Of a DNA stretch of 6,648 nt, positions 1 to 6,067 are shown one piece after another. The stretch lies in contig JACMRS010000066.1 of NCBI GenBank assembly GCA_014376345.1, positions 1 through 6,648 on the forward strand, read 5' to 3'. The notes below the pieces were generated by a model that had not been told where the DNA came from, searched no databases, and saw only the letters and a list, made by a program, of their open reading frames with translations. Within the stretch, counting starts at the first letter, position 1, and each line of letters starts with the position of its first letter. The stretch is from Bacteroidia bacterium. GTDB taxonomy: Bacteria; Bacteroidota; Bacteroidia; NS11-12g; UBA955. Both the position numbers and the translations under genes were made by a program.

Positions 1-1244
1 AAGCCGGCAAGCAAATGAACAGGTTGCTTCAGGGTGATGTTGGAAGCGGCAAAACAGTAATAGCTTTAATGTCGATGTTAATGGGACTGGATAATGGCTT
101 TCAGGCGTGCATGATGGCGCCAACTGAAATTCTGGCAACTCAGCATTATTTATCTTTGGTTGAAATGCTTGAAGACATGCCTGTTACCATAAAACTTTTA
201 ACGGGTTCAAGTAAGAAAAAGGAGCGGGAGGAAATCAGTGAAATGCTGATAAATGGTACTCTTAATATTCTGGTTGGTACGCATGCCTTAATTGAGGACA
301 ATGTGATTTTCAATAATCTTGGCATGGTGGTTATTGACGAACAGCACCGTTTTGGTGTTGCACAACGCGCTAAGCTTTGGTTTAAAGTAAGGCCATTGCC
401 GCACGTTCTTGTAATGACAGCTACTCCGATTCCCCGAACGCTTGCTATGAGTGTTCACGGTGAGCTTGATGTTTCTGTGATAGATGAACTTCCTGCCGGC
501 AGAAAACCAATCCGGACGGTTCATAAGGATGAAAGTTATCGCGGTGAAGCAATGGAATTTATCAGAACTCAGATTGCAGCCGGAAGACAGGCTTATTTTG
601 TTTATCCTTTGATAGAAGAAAGTGCTGCTTTGGATTTGCAGGATCTGATGCAGGGTTATGAAACTGTTACCGACTTTTTTCCCTTGCCAAAATATCAGGT
701 CAGTATGGTTCATGGGCGAATGAAACCGGCTGAAAAAGAGTCTGAAATGCAAAGATTTAAAAAAGGAATAACGAATATTATGGTGGCAACCACAGTAATT
801 GAAGTGGGAGTAAATGTTCCCAACGCCAGTGTCATGCTGATTGAAAGCTCGGAAAGATTCGGACTTTCGCAACTGCACCAGCTCAGGGGCAGGGTAGGAA
901 GGGGAGCAGATCAGTCGTATTGTATTCTGATGACTAAAGGCAATATTAATTTTATTGCCAAACAAAGAATTAAAGCAATGACTTCAACTACAGATGGTTT
1001 TGTAATTTCTAAAACCGACCTCCAATTGCGCGGTCCGGGTGATGTTTTGGGGACAAGACAAAGCGGTTTGCCTGATTTTAAGTTGTTGGATCTGGTTGCG
1101 GATGAAGATATTATTGCAGAGGCTAAAAACGCTGCACATTACATTCTGGAAAAAGATCCTGATTTAAAACATCCTGAAAATGAAGCTCTTATGAATTATC
1201 TGATGAGACATCAGTCGGATAATTTCTGGGGAAGGGTTTCTTAA
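1..1244 (+). CDS. recG: ATP-dependent DNA helicase RecG, C-terminal part (5' end outside window)
   Basis: RecG is a superfamily 2 double-stranded DNA translocase that remodels stalled replication forks and branch-migrates Holliday junctions in the cytoplasm. The reading frame is already open at base 3 (Ala-Gly-Lys-Gln before the Met at 15), so that Met is internal. About 413 residues are visible of a family length near 700; the N-terminal wedge/OB domain and linker are missing. Visible motifs in order: Walker A GDVGSGKT (bases 33-56), motif Ia APTEILA, the RecG-type DEQHRFG box (336-356), TATPIPRT (motif III), VATTVIEVGVNVPNAS (motif V) and QLHQLRGRVGRG (motif VI). These are followed by LQLRGPGDVLGTRQSG, typical of the RecG C-terminal region. 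All key helicase residues are intact. No clear terminator follows the stop, so read-through into zapA is possible. Mfd and PriA are less likely because of the DEQHRFG box and this C-terminus. Confidence 0.97.
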   Translation, partial: AGKQMNRLLQGDVGSGKTVIALMSMLMGLDNGFQACMMAPTEILATQHYLSLVEMLEDMPVTIKLLTGSSKKKEREEISEMLINGTLNILVGTHALIEDNVIFNNLGMVVIDEQHRFGVAQRAKLWFKVRPLPHVLVMTATPIPRTLAMSVHGELDVSVIDELPAGRKPIRTVHKDESYRGEAMEFIRTQIAAGRQAYFVYPLIEESAALDLQDLMQGYETVTDFFPLPKYQVSMVHGRMKPAEKESEMQRFKKGITNIMVATTVIEVGVNVPNASVMLIESSERFGLSQLHQLRGRVGRGADQSYCILMTKGNINFIAKQRIKAMTSTTDGFVISKTDLQLRGPGDVLGTRQSGLPDFKLLDLVADEDIIAEAKNAAHYILEKDPDLKHPENEALMNYLMRHQSDNFWGRVS

Positions 1245-1280
1245 AATATAATTAATTGGTTTAAAGGTAGTTAAGGTAAA

Positions 1281-1313
1281 TTGCGGTTTTTTGACTGTTT
1301 TTTATTATAATTG
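1281..1313 (+). promoter_or_regulatory. Possible Bacteroidota-type promoter upstream of zapA-rny
   Basis: TATAATTG at 1306-1313 differs at one base from the Bacteroidota -7 element TAnnTTTG. A TTG at 1281-1283 lies 22 bp upstream, slightly longer than the usual spacing to the -33 element. Transcription would begin near 1319-1322, giving a leader of about 80 bases before zapA. The match is by eye in AT-rich DNA and is tentative. It would let zapA-rny be transcribed independently of recG. Confidence 0.4.
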
Positions 1314-1330
1314 CAATGTTATTTGATTGA

Positions 1331-1390
1331 GGCAGGGAAAGTTTGAAGCCCCTGTTGATATCACAACAAAATTCATGCTTAGTAACTAAG
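1331..1390 (+). other. Possibly structured leader of zapA (three small hairpins)
   Basis: Three short complementary pairs lie in series: CAGGG 1333-1337 with CCCTG 1350-1354; GTTG 1354-1357 with CAAC 1364-1367 (sharing base 1354 with the first, so both cannot fully form); and the perfect 13-base inverted repeat CTTAGT-A-ACTAAG at 1378-1390. The last ends 11 bases before the zapA ATG, near where a ribosome would sit. No U-run follows, so this is not a terminator. No known riboswitch was recognised. The stretch could be a leader structure, a protein-binding site, part of a small RNA, or chance. Confidence 0.3.
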
Positions 1391-1401
1391 TTGAAAGAAA
1401 A

Positions 1402-1695
1402 ATGAGCGAAGGGGATATATCAGTTAAGGTCAGTATTGGCGACAGGATCTATCCTTTGAAAATAAAGATGCGTGAGGAGGAATTTGTGAGGAAGGCAGCG
1501 AAAATGATAAATGAAAAAATGAAGTTTTATAACAACAATTTTTCAGTAAAGGATGATGTTGACGGGCTTGCAATGGCAGCCCTGGAGTTTGCGGTAGAAG
1601 CGCTTGGGAAAGCTGCTGTTACTGCTGAGCCTGCACTGATGCAGGAACATGCCCTTAAACATTTAAGCGATATTGAAGCATCATTAGGTCTCTGA
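1402..1695 (+). CDS. zapA: Cell division protein ZapA
   Basis: ZapA binds FtsZ in the cytoplasm and promotes bundling of FtsZ filaments at the division ring. The product is 97 residues, normal for the family. The N-terminal part carries the family pattern: a beta-strand region with IYPLKI (residues 17-22), then EEEFVRKAAKMINEKM (25-40), then DDVDGLAMAALEFAVEAL (51-68), matching the usual R-A-A-x-x-I-N and D-x-L-A-M-A-A-L signature. The rest is helical, as expected for the coiled-coil dimerisation tail, though short. The ATG at 1402 gives the full conserved N-terminus. Only an A-rich stretch (GAAAGAAAA) precedes it, with no strong Shine-Dalgarno. It lies 157 bp after recG and 39 bp before rny, an arrangement I regard as common in Bacteroidota. 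The family call is firm; the division role is by homology. Confidence 0.93.
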   Translation: MSEGDISVKVSIGDRIYPLKIKMREEEFVRKAAKMINEKMKFYNNNFSVKDDVDGLAMAALEFAVEALGKAAVTAEPALMQEHALKHLSDIEASLGL

Positions 1696-1734
1696 TCTGA
1701 AACATTACAGGGCATGGCATAAAACTATAAAGTC

Positions 1735-3303
1735 ATGACAGAAACAATCATTTACATTATTGCCGCAACTATAGCAGGCCTTGTTATAGGATTTATTGTG
1801 GCGCAGTCTATCGTTAAAAAACGCGAAGCTGTAAAGGCAAACCTCTTTTTTGAAGAGGCAAAAGTAAAGGCAGATGCCTACAAACAAACCAGGGCTCTTG
1901 AAGCAAAAGAAAAATTTCTTACTTTAAAATCAGAGCACGAGAAGGAAGTAAACAGACGCAATGCTGAAATTATCGTTAGCGAAAACAGAGCAAAGCAAAA
2001 AGAGCAGTCGCTGGATGCAAAAATTAATGGATTTAAGCAGAAAGAAGATGAGCTTGAAAAGCAGAAGTCGCAGGTAACTAACCAGCTTCAGAACCTGACT
2101 AAGAAACAGGAAGATCTTACCAAAAAGCAGGAAGAAACCGAACAGGCAAGACAGCAGCAGGTAAAACAACTTGAAACTATTGCAGGTTTAAGTGCAGCTG
2201 AAGCAAAAACTCAAATGGTGGATGCTTTGAAATCTGAGGTTCAGTCTGAAGCACTTGCGCAATCGAAAATTATTGTTGAAGAAGCCAAACTATCTGCAAC
2301 AAAAGAGGCAAAGCGGATAGTGCTTTCTACTATTCAGAGAACTGCTGCAGAGCATGCGATCGAAAATACAGTTACCGTTTTCAATATTGAAAATGATGAT
2401 GTTAAAGGACGTATTATCGGCAGAGAAGGTAGAAATATCAGAGCGCTGGAAGCTGCTACAGGTATTGAAATTATTGTAGACGATACCCCGGAAGCAATTA
2501 TCCTTTCAGGATTTGATCCTATCAGAAGAGAGATAGCAAGACTTGCATTGCACAGGCTGGTTACAGATGGCCGTATTCACCCTGCCCGTATTGAAGAGGT
2601 AGTTGAAAAAACAAAGAAAGATCTTACTCAGGAAATTATTGAAATAGGAGAACGCACCGTAATTGATCTGGGTATCAGCGGACTGCATCCTGAATTAATC
2701 AGAATTGTGGGAAGAATGAGATACCGTTCTTCTTATGGACAGAATCTTTTGAAACACAGCAGGGAAGTTGCTAATTTATGCGCTACCATGGCTGCAGAAA
2801 TGGGCTTGAATGTTAAGCTGGCTAAACGTGCGGGATTGCTTCATGATATCGGGAAAGTGCCTGATGATGATGCTGAAACTCCACACGCATTGCTTGGTAT
2901 GAAATGGGCCGAAAAATACGGCGAGCATCCTGAAGTTGTGAATGCCATTGGTGCTCACCACGACGAGATTGAGATGACCAGCATGCTTTCGCCGATTATT
3001 CAGGCTTGTGATGCTATTTCAGGCACAAGACCGGGTGCCAGACGTGAAGATTCAGAAAATTATATCAAAAGACTTAAAGATCTTGAAGCACTAGCAATGA
3101 GTTTCAAAGGTGTTGAAAAAGCATTCGCTATTCAGGCCGGTCGCGAACTCAGGGTAATGGTTGACAGTGATAAAGCAAATGATAAAGAAGCTGATGATTT
3201 AAGCTTTGAACTTTCACAGAAAATTATGAAAGAAATGATTTATCCGGGACAAATTAAAGTGACGGTTATCAGAGAACGCCGCGCAGTTAATTACGCCAAG
3301 TAA
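1735..3303 (+). CDS. rny: Ribonuclease Y (membrane-anchored endoribonuclease)
   Basis: RNase Y is a membrane-tethered endoribonuclease that starts decay of many mRNAs. The 522-residue product has the full family layout. An N-terminal transmembrane helix (about residues 4-27) is followed by a long charged coiled coil (about 30-200), a KH RNA-binding domain with the loop GRIIGREGRN at 225-234, and an HD hydrolase domain. Likely metal ligands are H341, the H370-D371 pair in LLHDIGK, H408/H409 and D426. The ending IKVTVIRERRAVNYAK is typical of RNase Y. The ATG at 1735 places the membrane helix at the extreme N-terminus, as expected. There is no clear Shine-Dalgarno. A heptad is duplicated in the coiled coil (LTKKQED then LTKKQEE, residues 121-134). 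It probably shares a transcript with zapA and ends at the terminator 20 bp downstream. Confidence 0.97.
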   Translation: MTETIIYIIAATIAGLVIGFIVAQSIVKKREAVKANLFFEEAKVKADAYKQTRALEAKEKFLTLKSEHEKEVNRRNAEIIVSENRAKQKEQSLDAKINGFKQKEDELEKQKSQVTNQLQNLTKKQEDLTKKQEETEQARQQQVKQLETIAGLSAAEAKTQMVDALKSEVQSEALAQSKIIVEEAKLSATKEAKRIVLSTIQRTAAEHAIENTVTVFNIENDDVKGRIIGREGRNIRALEAATGIEIIVDDTPEAIILSGFDPIRREIARLALHRLVTDGRIHPARIEEVVEKTKKDLTQEIIEIGERTVIDLGISGLHPELIRIVGRMRYRSSYGQNLLKHSREVANLCATMAAEMGLNVKLAKRAGLLHDIGKVPDDDAETPHALLGMKWAEKYGEHPEVVNAIGAHHDEIEMTSMLSPIIQACDAISGTRPGARREDSENYIKRLKDLEALAMSFKGVEKAFAIQAGRELRVMVDSDKANDKEADDLSFELSQKIMKEMIYPGQIKVTVIRERRAVNYAK

Positions 3304-3322
3304 TTTTAATAACAATATATTG

Positions 3323-3359
3323 ATGCCGTTTAGATTTCTATCTGAACGGCATTTTTTTT
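3323..3359 (+). terminator. Intrinsic terminator after rny
   Basis: Bases 3323-3335 pair with 3340-3352 in a 13-bp stem containing one G-U pair (3331/3344), closing a 4-base loop (TTCT, 3336-3339). An eight-T run follows at 3352-3359. This is a textbook rho-independent terminator for the plus-strand zapA-rny unit. On the minus strand the same stem is followed by mixed AT sequence without a clean U-run, so it would end the convergent ABC operon less well. Confidence 0.93.
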
Positions 3360-3369
3360 GTTTAATAAA

Positions 3370-4995
3370 TTAATTTTGAAGCAGCAATCTTGTGTAATCA
3401 TTTTCCGGATTGGTAGTCAGCCTTTTGGTATCGCCTTTTTCTACCACTCTGCCATTTTTCATAACCACAATTCTGTCTGCAAAATATCGTAAAACATTCA
3501 TGTCGTGAGTAATAAAAAGGTATGTCAGATTATTTTCTGCCTGAAGTTTTTTCAATAAATTCAATACCTGAGCCTGAACAGAAAGGTCAAGTGCCGATAC
3601 AGATTCGTCGCAGATAATAAATTCAGGTTTGGCAGCCAAAGCTCTTGCTATTCCTATTCTTTGCCTTTGACCACCCGAAAATTCATTCGGATATTTTAAG
3701 GCATCTTCAGCTTTCAATCCCACTTTTTCAAGTAAGGAATGAACAGTATTTAATTTTTCTTCACCACTTATTTTTTGATGAAGTTCTACTACTTCACCAA
3801 TAGTATTGCCGATAGTAAGCGATGGGTTTAGGGATGAATAAGGATCCTGAAATATCATCTGAGCTACTCTTGGATAGTTTTTGATTTTAGTTACAGGTGT
3901 GCTTTCATAAAGAATTTCACCTGAAGATATGTCTTCAAGCCTGATGATCATTTTAGCAACAGTACTTTTTCCTGAACCCGACTCACCGATTAATCCGAGT
4001 GTTTCACCTTTCTTTATTTCAAAGGAAATGCCATCAACAGCTACAAAAAATTTACTGCCCGATTTGAAACTTTTGTACACTCTTGTTAATGTTAAAAGTT
4101 CATCGTCTTTTTTTTCTGTAACCGGCCAGGCTTGCGGAGTAAAAGTTGCGCCGTCTGCAAAATCTTTTAATACAGGTAAATATTTTCCCTCATAAACTGC
4201 AGAAGGTCTGCAGGCAAGAAGTGCTTTTGTATAATCTTGTTGAGGGTTGTTAATTATCGAAACCGTTTCACCCTGTTCAGCAATGCTTCCTTTATACATT
4301 ACAATGGTTTTAGTAGTGTATTTTGCAATCACTTCAAAGTCATGCGAGATAAGAATAACCGCCATGCCGCGGTTTATGCTAAGGTTGCTTATCAGAGTCA
4401 GAATATCATTTTGTACTAACCTGTCAAGTGCTGTTGTAGGTTCGTCTGCAATTAATAAAACAGGATCGCAGGATATTGACATTGCAATCATCACGCGTTG
4501 TCTTTGACCACCGCTGATTTCATGAGGATAGGATCTGAATATTCTTTCAGGATCAGGCATTTGTACTTCTGTTAAAAGGCTGATGGCTTTTTCTCTTGCC
4601 TGTTTACCTTTTAATCCACCAATCAGTATATTTTCTAAAAGTTGTGAACCGCAGGTTCTCACCGGATTCAATGCAGTCATTGGTTCCTGAAAAATATAAG
4701 CTATACTTTTTCCTGCAAGTTTTCGAAGTGTTTTATTTGAAGACGAAAGGCATTCGGTTATTTTGCCATTGTCATTAAATAAAATCTTTCCCGAGTACTT
4801 TGTTTCTTTGCTATGAAGCTTTAAAATACTCATGCAGGTTACAGATTTTCCCGAACCTGATTCACCTACAATACCGGTTATTTCACCTGCATTAACTTCG
4901 AAATTAATATTTCGCGCAGCAGTAAAAACCGAGCGGCCTTTAACAAATTCTATCCCGAAATCTTCGAGTTTTATTAATGGTAAATTATTCAACAA
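3370..4995 (-). CDS. Double-ATPase ABC transporter subunit, peptide/nickel (DppD-DppF-like) class
   Basis: This protein would energise import of oligopeptides, dipeptides or a related solute through inner-membrane permeases not present in this window. Two complete nucleotide-binding domains lie in one 541-residue chain. NBD1 has Walker A GESGSGKS at 44-51, Q-loop Q103, signature SGGQR 161-165, Walker B ending D184-E185 and H-loop H218. NBD2 has Walker A 337-345, Q383, signature 440-444, D463-E464 and H497. Both sites look catalytically intact. Between them, NPQQDYTKALLACRPS (from 250) resembles the C-terminal motif of the OppD/DppD family, as does NPENDYTRLLLQN at the very end. No ATG lies near the N-terminus. 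The frame is closed by a stop (5005-5007) just upstream, so TTG at 4995 (or 4992) is the only plausible start. It overlaps the regulator gene by 11 bp, suggesting translational coupling. Substrate is unknown; YejF and GsiA share this fused layout. Confidence 0.93.
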   Translation of the reverse strand: MLNNLPLIKLEDFGIEFVKGRSVFTAARNINFEVNAGEITGIVGESGSGKSVTCMSILKLHSKETKYSGKILFNDNGKITECLSSSNKTLRKLAGKSIAYIFQEPMTALNPVRTCGSQLLENILIGGLKGKQAREKAISLLTEVQMPDPERIFRSYPHEISGGQRQRVMIAMSISCDPVLLIADEPTTALDRLVQNDILTLISNLSINRGMAVILISHDFEVIAKYTTKTIVMYKGSIAEQGETVSIINNPQQDYTKALLACRPSAVYEGKYLPVLKDFADGATFTPQAWPVTEKKDDELLTLTRVYKSFKSGSKFFVAVDGISFEIKKGETLGLIGESGSGKSTVAKMIIRLEDISSGEILYESTPVTKIKNYPRVAQMIFQDPYSSLNPSLTIGNTIGEVVELHQKISGEEKLNTVHSLLEKVGLKAEDALKYPNEFSGGQRQRIGIARALAAKPEFIICDESVSALDLSVQAQVLNLLKKLQAENNLTYLFITHDMNVLRYFADRIVVMKNGRVVEKGDTKRLTTNPENDYTRLLLQN

Positions 4996-5977
4996 TAGTA
5001 TTGATTATAGGATCAAGTGCTTGTGAAAAATTCTTTAAATTTTTGTTATATCTGAGGGTTTGTCTGAGATCTTCAAGGAAATCCAGCAATTCCTGAGCAT
5101 TTTCCAGAATCTGGATATTTGGTGTAATTTTAAGATCTTTCTTTCCGGTAATCTGAAGTCCGGATAAAAGAAAAGGAGTCTCTTTCCAGTGTTTGCCAAT
5201 AAAGTTTACAAAAGGCTGCACATTGACATTTGAATTCTGAGAATTGATATTACAATAAACATAATCCGGTTCCTGATCCTGAAAAACCTGGTGTAAATCT
5301 TCGAAAGGTGTCGGCAGACCAAGATAAATAACATTGTGCCCCATTCTTCTTAAAGCATAATTTGCGAATAAAAGTCCAATGTCATTGGGTTCACCCGGGG
5401 GATTGAAAAGTAAGAATTTTTTACTTTCAGAATTAGGGCTGACATTGAGTCCGTCAATACTAACAAAAAGCTTTTGGCGGATGATAGTGGTAATATAATG
5501 AACATGTGCAGTATGAACAGTTCCTGAAAGCCAAAGCTGACTTACGTGGTTTAAAAAAGGGAACACAACCTGAATCATAGTTTGTTCAATACCTTGTTTT
5601 ATAATGTCAAGAGTTAAAAGTTTGTTAAATTCTCTTTCATCAAACGTAACTATTGTGGCTACAAGTTGTTGAACATGGGTATCAAACTGAGATTGATTTT
5701 CTGAAAATTCGGAACACACGGAGGTAATTTCCTCCTGAGTCATTTGTACTATTTTTGAAATTTTAAAGCCATTCAGATTGAGGATAGATACATTCATGAT
5801 GATTTTAAGATCATCCTCATCATAGTATCTGATACCGGTATCTGTTCTTTTAGGTTTAAGCAGATTGTAACGCTGTTCCCATATCCTTATGGTATGAGCT
5901 TTAATACCTGTAATGTTTTCAATGTCTTTTATAAACAGTTTATTTCTTACAGCATTTTTTCCTTTTTTTTTCAGCAT
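4985..5977 (-). CDS. MerR-family regulator with degenerate cobalamin-binding domain (CarH/LitR-like)
   Basis: A predicted DNA-binding transcription factor of 330 residues. Residues about 13-80 form a MerR winged helix-turn-helix (KDIENITGIKAHTIRIWEQR, then RYYDEDDLKII). Residues about 95-175 resemble the helical B12-binding cap, and about 187-305 a Rossmann-like B12-binding domain (FLLFNPPGEPNDIGLLFANY, then GHNVIYLGLPTPFEDL). Known CarH/LitR proteins use adenosylcobalamin as a light sensor to repress carotenoid and photoprotection genes. Here the ligand motif ExHxxG reads E196-P-N198-D-I-G201, and the cap motif Wx9EH reads W149-x9-V159-H160. Cobalamin binding is therefore doubtful, and a B12-independent or different-ligand regulator is inferred. 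The ATG at 5977 is the only good start; no clear Shine-Dalgarno precedes it. The gene is first in an operon with the ABC ATPase and divergent from the SDR gene, a likely target along with its own promoter. Confidence 0.88.
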   Translation of the reverse strand: MLKKKGKNAVRNKLFIKDIENITGIKAHTIRIWEQRYNLLKPKRTDTGIRYYDEDDLKIIMNVSILNLNGFKISKIVQMTQEEITSVCSEFSENQSQFDTHVQQLVATIVTFDEREFNKLLTLDIIKQGIEQTMIQVVFPFLNHVSQLWLSGTVHTAHVHYITTIIRQKLFVSIDGLNVSPNSESKKFLLFNPPGEPNDIGLLFANYALRRMGHNVIYLGLPTPFEDLHQVFQDQEPDYVYCNINSQNSNVNVQPFVNFIGKHWKETPFLLSGLQITGKKDLKITPNIQILENAQELLDFLEDLRQTLRYNKNLKNFSQALDPIINTIVE

Positions 5978-5990
5978 TGGTATCTATAAT

Positions 5991-6005
5991 TTAAAACCGT
6001 TTTAA
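5991..6005. repeat. Perfect 15-bp palindrome, candidate operator 1
   Basis: TTAAAAC-C-GTTTTAA is a perfect inverted repeat with 7-base arms and a single central base. It begins 14 bp upstream of the regulator start codon. Its GC-containing centre makes it less likely than a purely AT palindrome to be chance. It is a candidate site for a dimeric regulator such as the adjacent MerR protein. Confidence 0.45.
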
Positions 6006-6010
6006 TTGTG

Positions 6011-6025
6011 TTTAATAATATTAAA
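6011..6025. repeat. Perfect 15-bp palindrome, candidate operator 2
   Basis: TTTAATA-A-TATTAAA has the same 7-1-7 design as the palindrome at 5991-6005, with its centre 20 bp away, about two helical turns, so both would face the same side of the helix. It is entirely A/T, so chance is a real alternative in this composition. Confidence 0.35.
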
Positions 6026-6067
6026 TGAATTAAATATTAGCGACATTTGCTGTATTAAAATTTCAAA

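Larger units (their letters stand above)
5978..6067. promoter_or_regulatory. Divergent control region between the MerR regulator and the SDR gene
   Basis: This very AT-rich 90-bp gap must hold promoters for both flanking genes. On the plus strand, GACATTTG at 6042-6049 differs by one base from the Bacteroidota -7 element TAnnTTTG and would start transcription about 12 bases before the SDR ATG; no good -33 partner is evident. No convincing minus-strand promoter was picked out. Two perfect palindromes (listed separately) and a direct repeat ATTAAAT at 6020-6026 and 6029-6035 lie in the middle. Autoregulation by the adjacent MerR protein is the natural inference. Confidence 0.6.

Noticed and set aside
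15..17. ATG at 15 as the true start of RecG
   Set aside because: It sits just before Walker A, the frame continues upstream to the window edge, and RecG needs some 280 further N-terminal residues.
288..965. 225-codon open frame on the minus strand
   Set aside because: It lies fully antisense to the conserved RecG helicase domain, has low-complexity Ser/His/Asn-rich composition and no recognisable domain; a shadow frame.
1291..1311. TTGACT and TATAAT as an E. coli-type sigma-70 promoter
   Set aside because: The two elements are only 9 bp apart instead of about 17, so they cannot work as a pair; the Bacteroidota-type reading was kept instead at modest confidence.
1696..1734. 6S RNA or another small RNA between zapA and rny
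   Set aside because: The gap is only 39 bp, too short for such an RNA, and shows no strong hairpin.
1930..2169. Minus-strand 79-codon Leu/Phe-rich frame, looking like a membrane protein
   Set aside because: It is the antisense of the Lys/Gln/Glu-rich RNase Y coiled coil, which naturally gives Phe/Leu-rich shadow frames.
3323..3352. The rny terminator as a fully bidirectional terminator for the convergent ABC operon
   Set aside because: On the minus strand no U-run follows the stem, so efficient termination there is not supported by the sequence.
4237..4507. Plus-strand open frames of 60 and 86 codons (also 3929-4195, 4596-4778 and 4832-5026)
   Set aside because: All are antisense to the intact ABC ATPase gene; their peptides are reverse images of Walker and signature motif DNA with no family resemblance.
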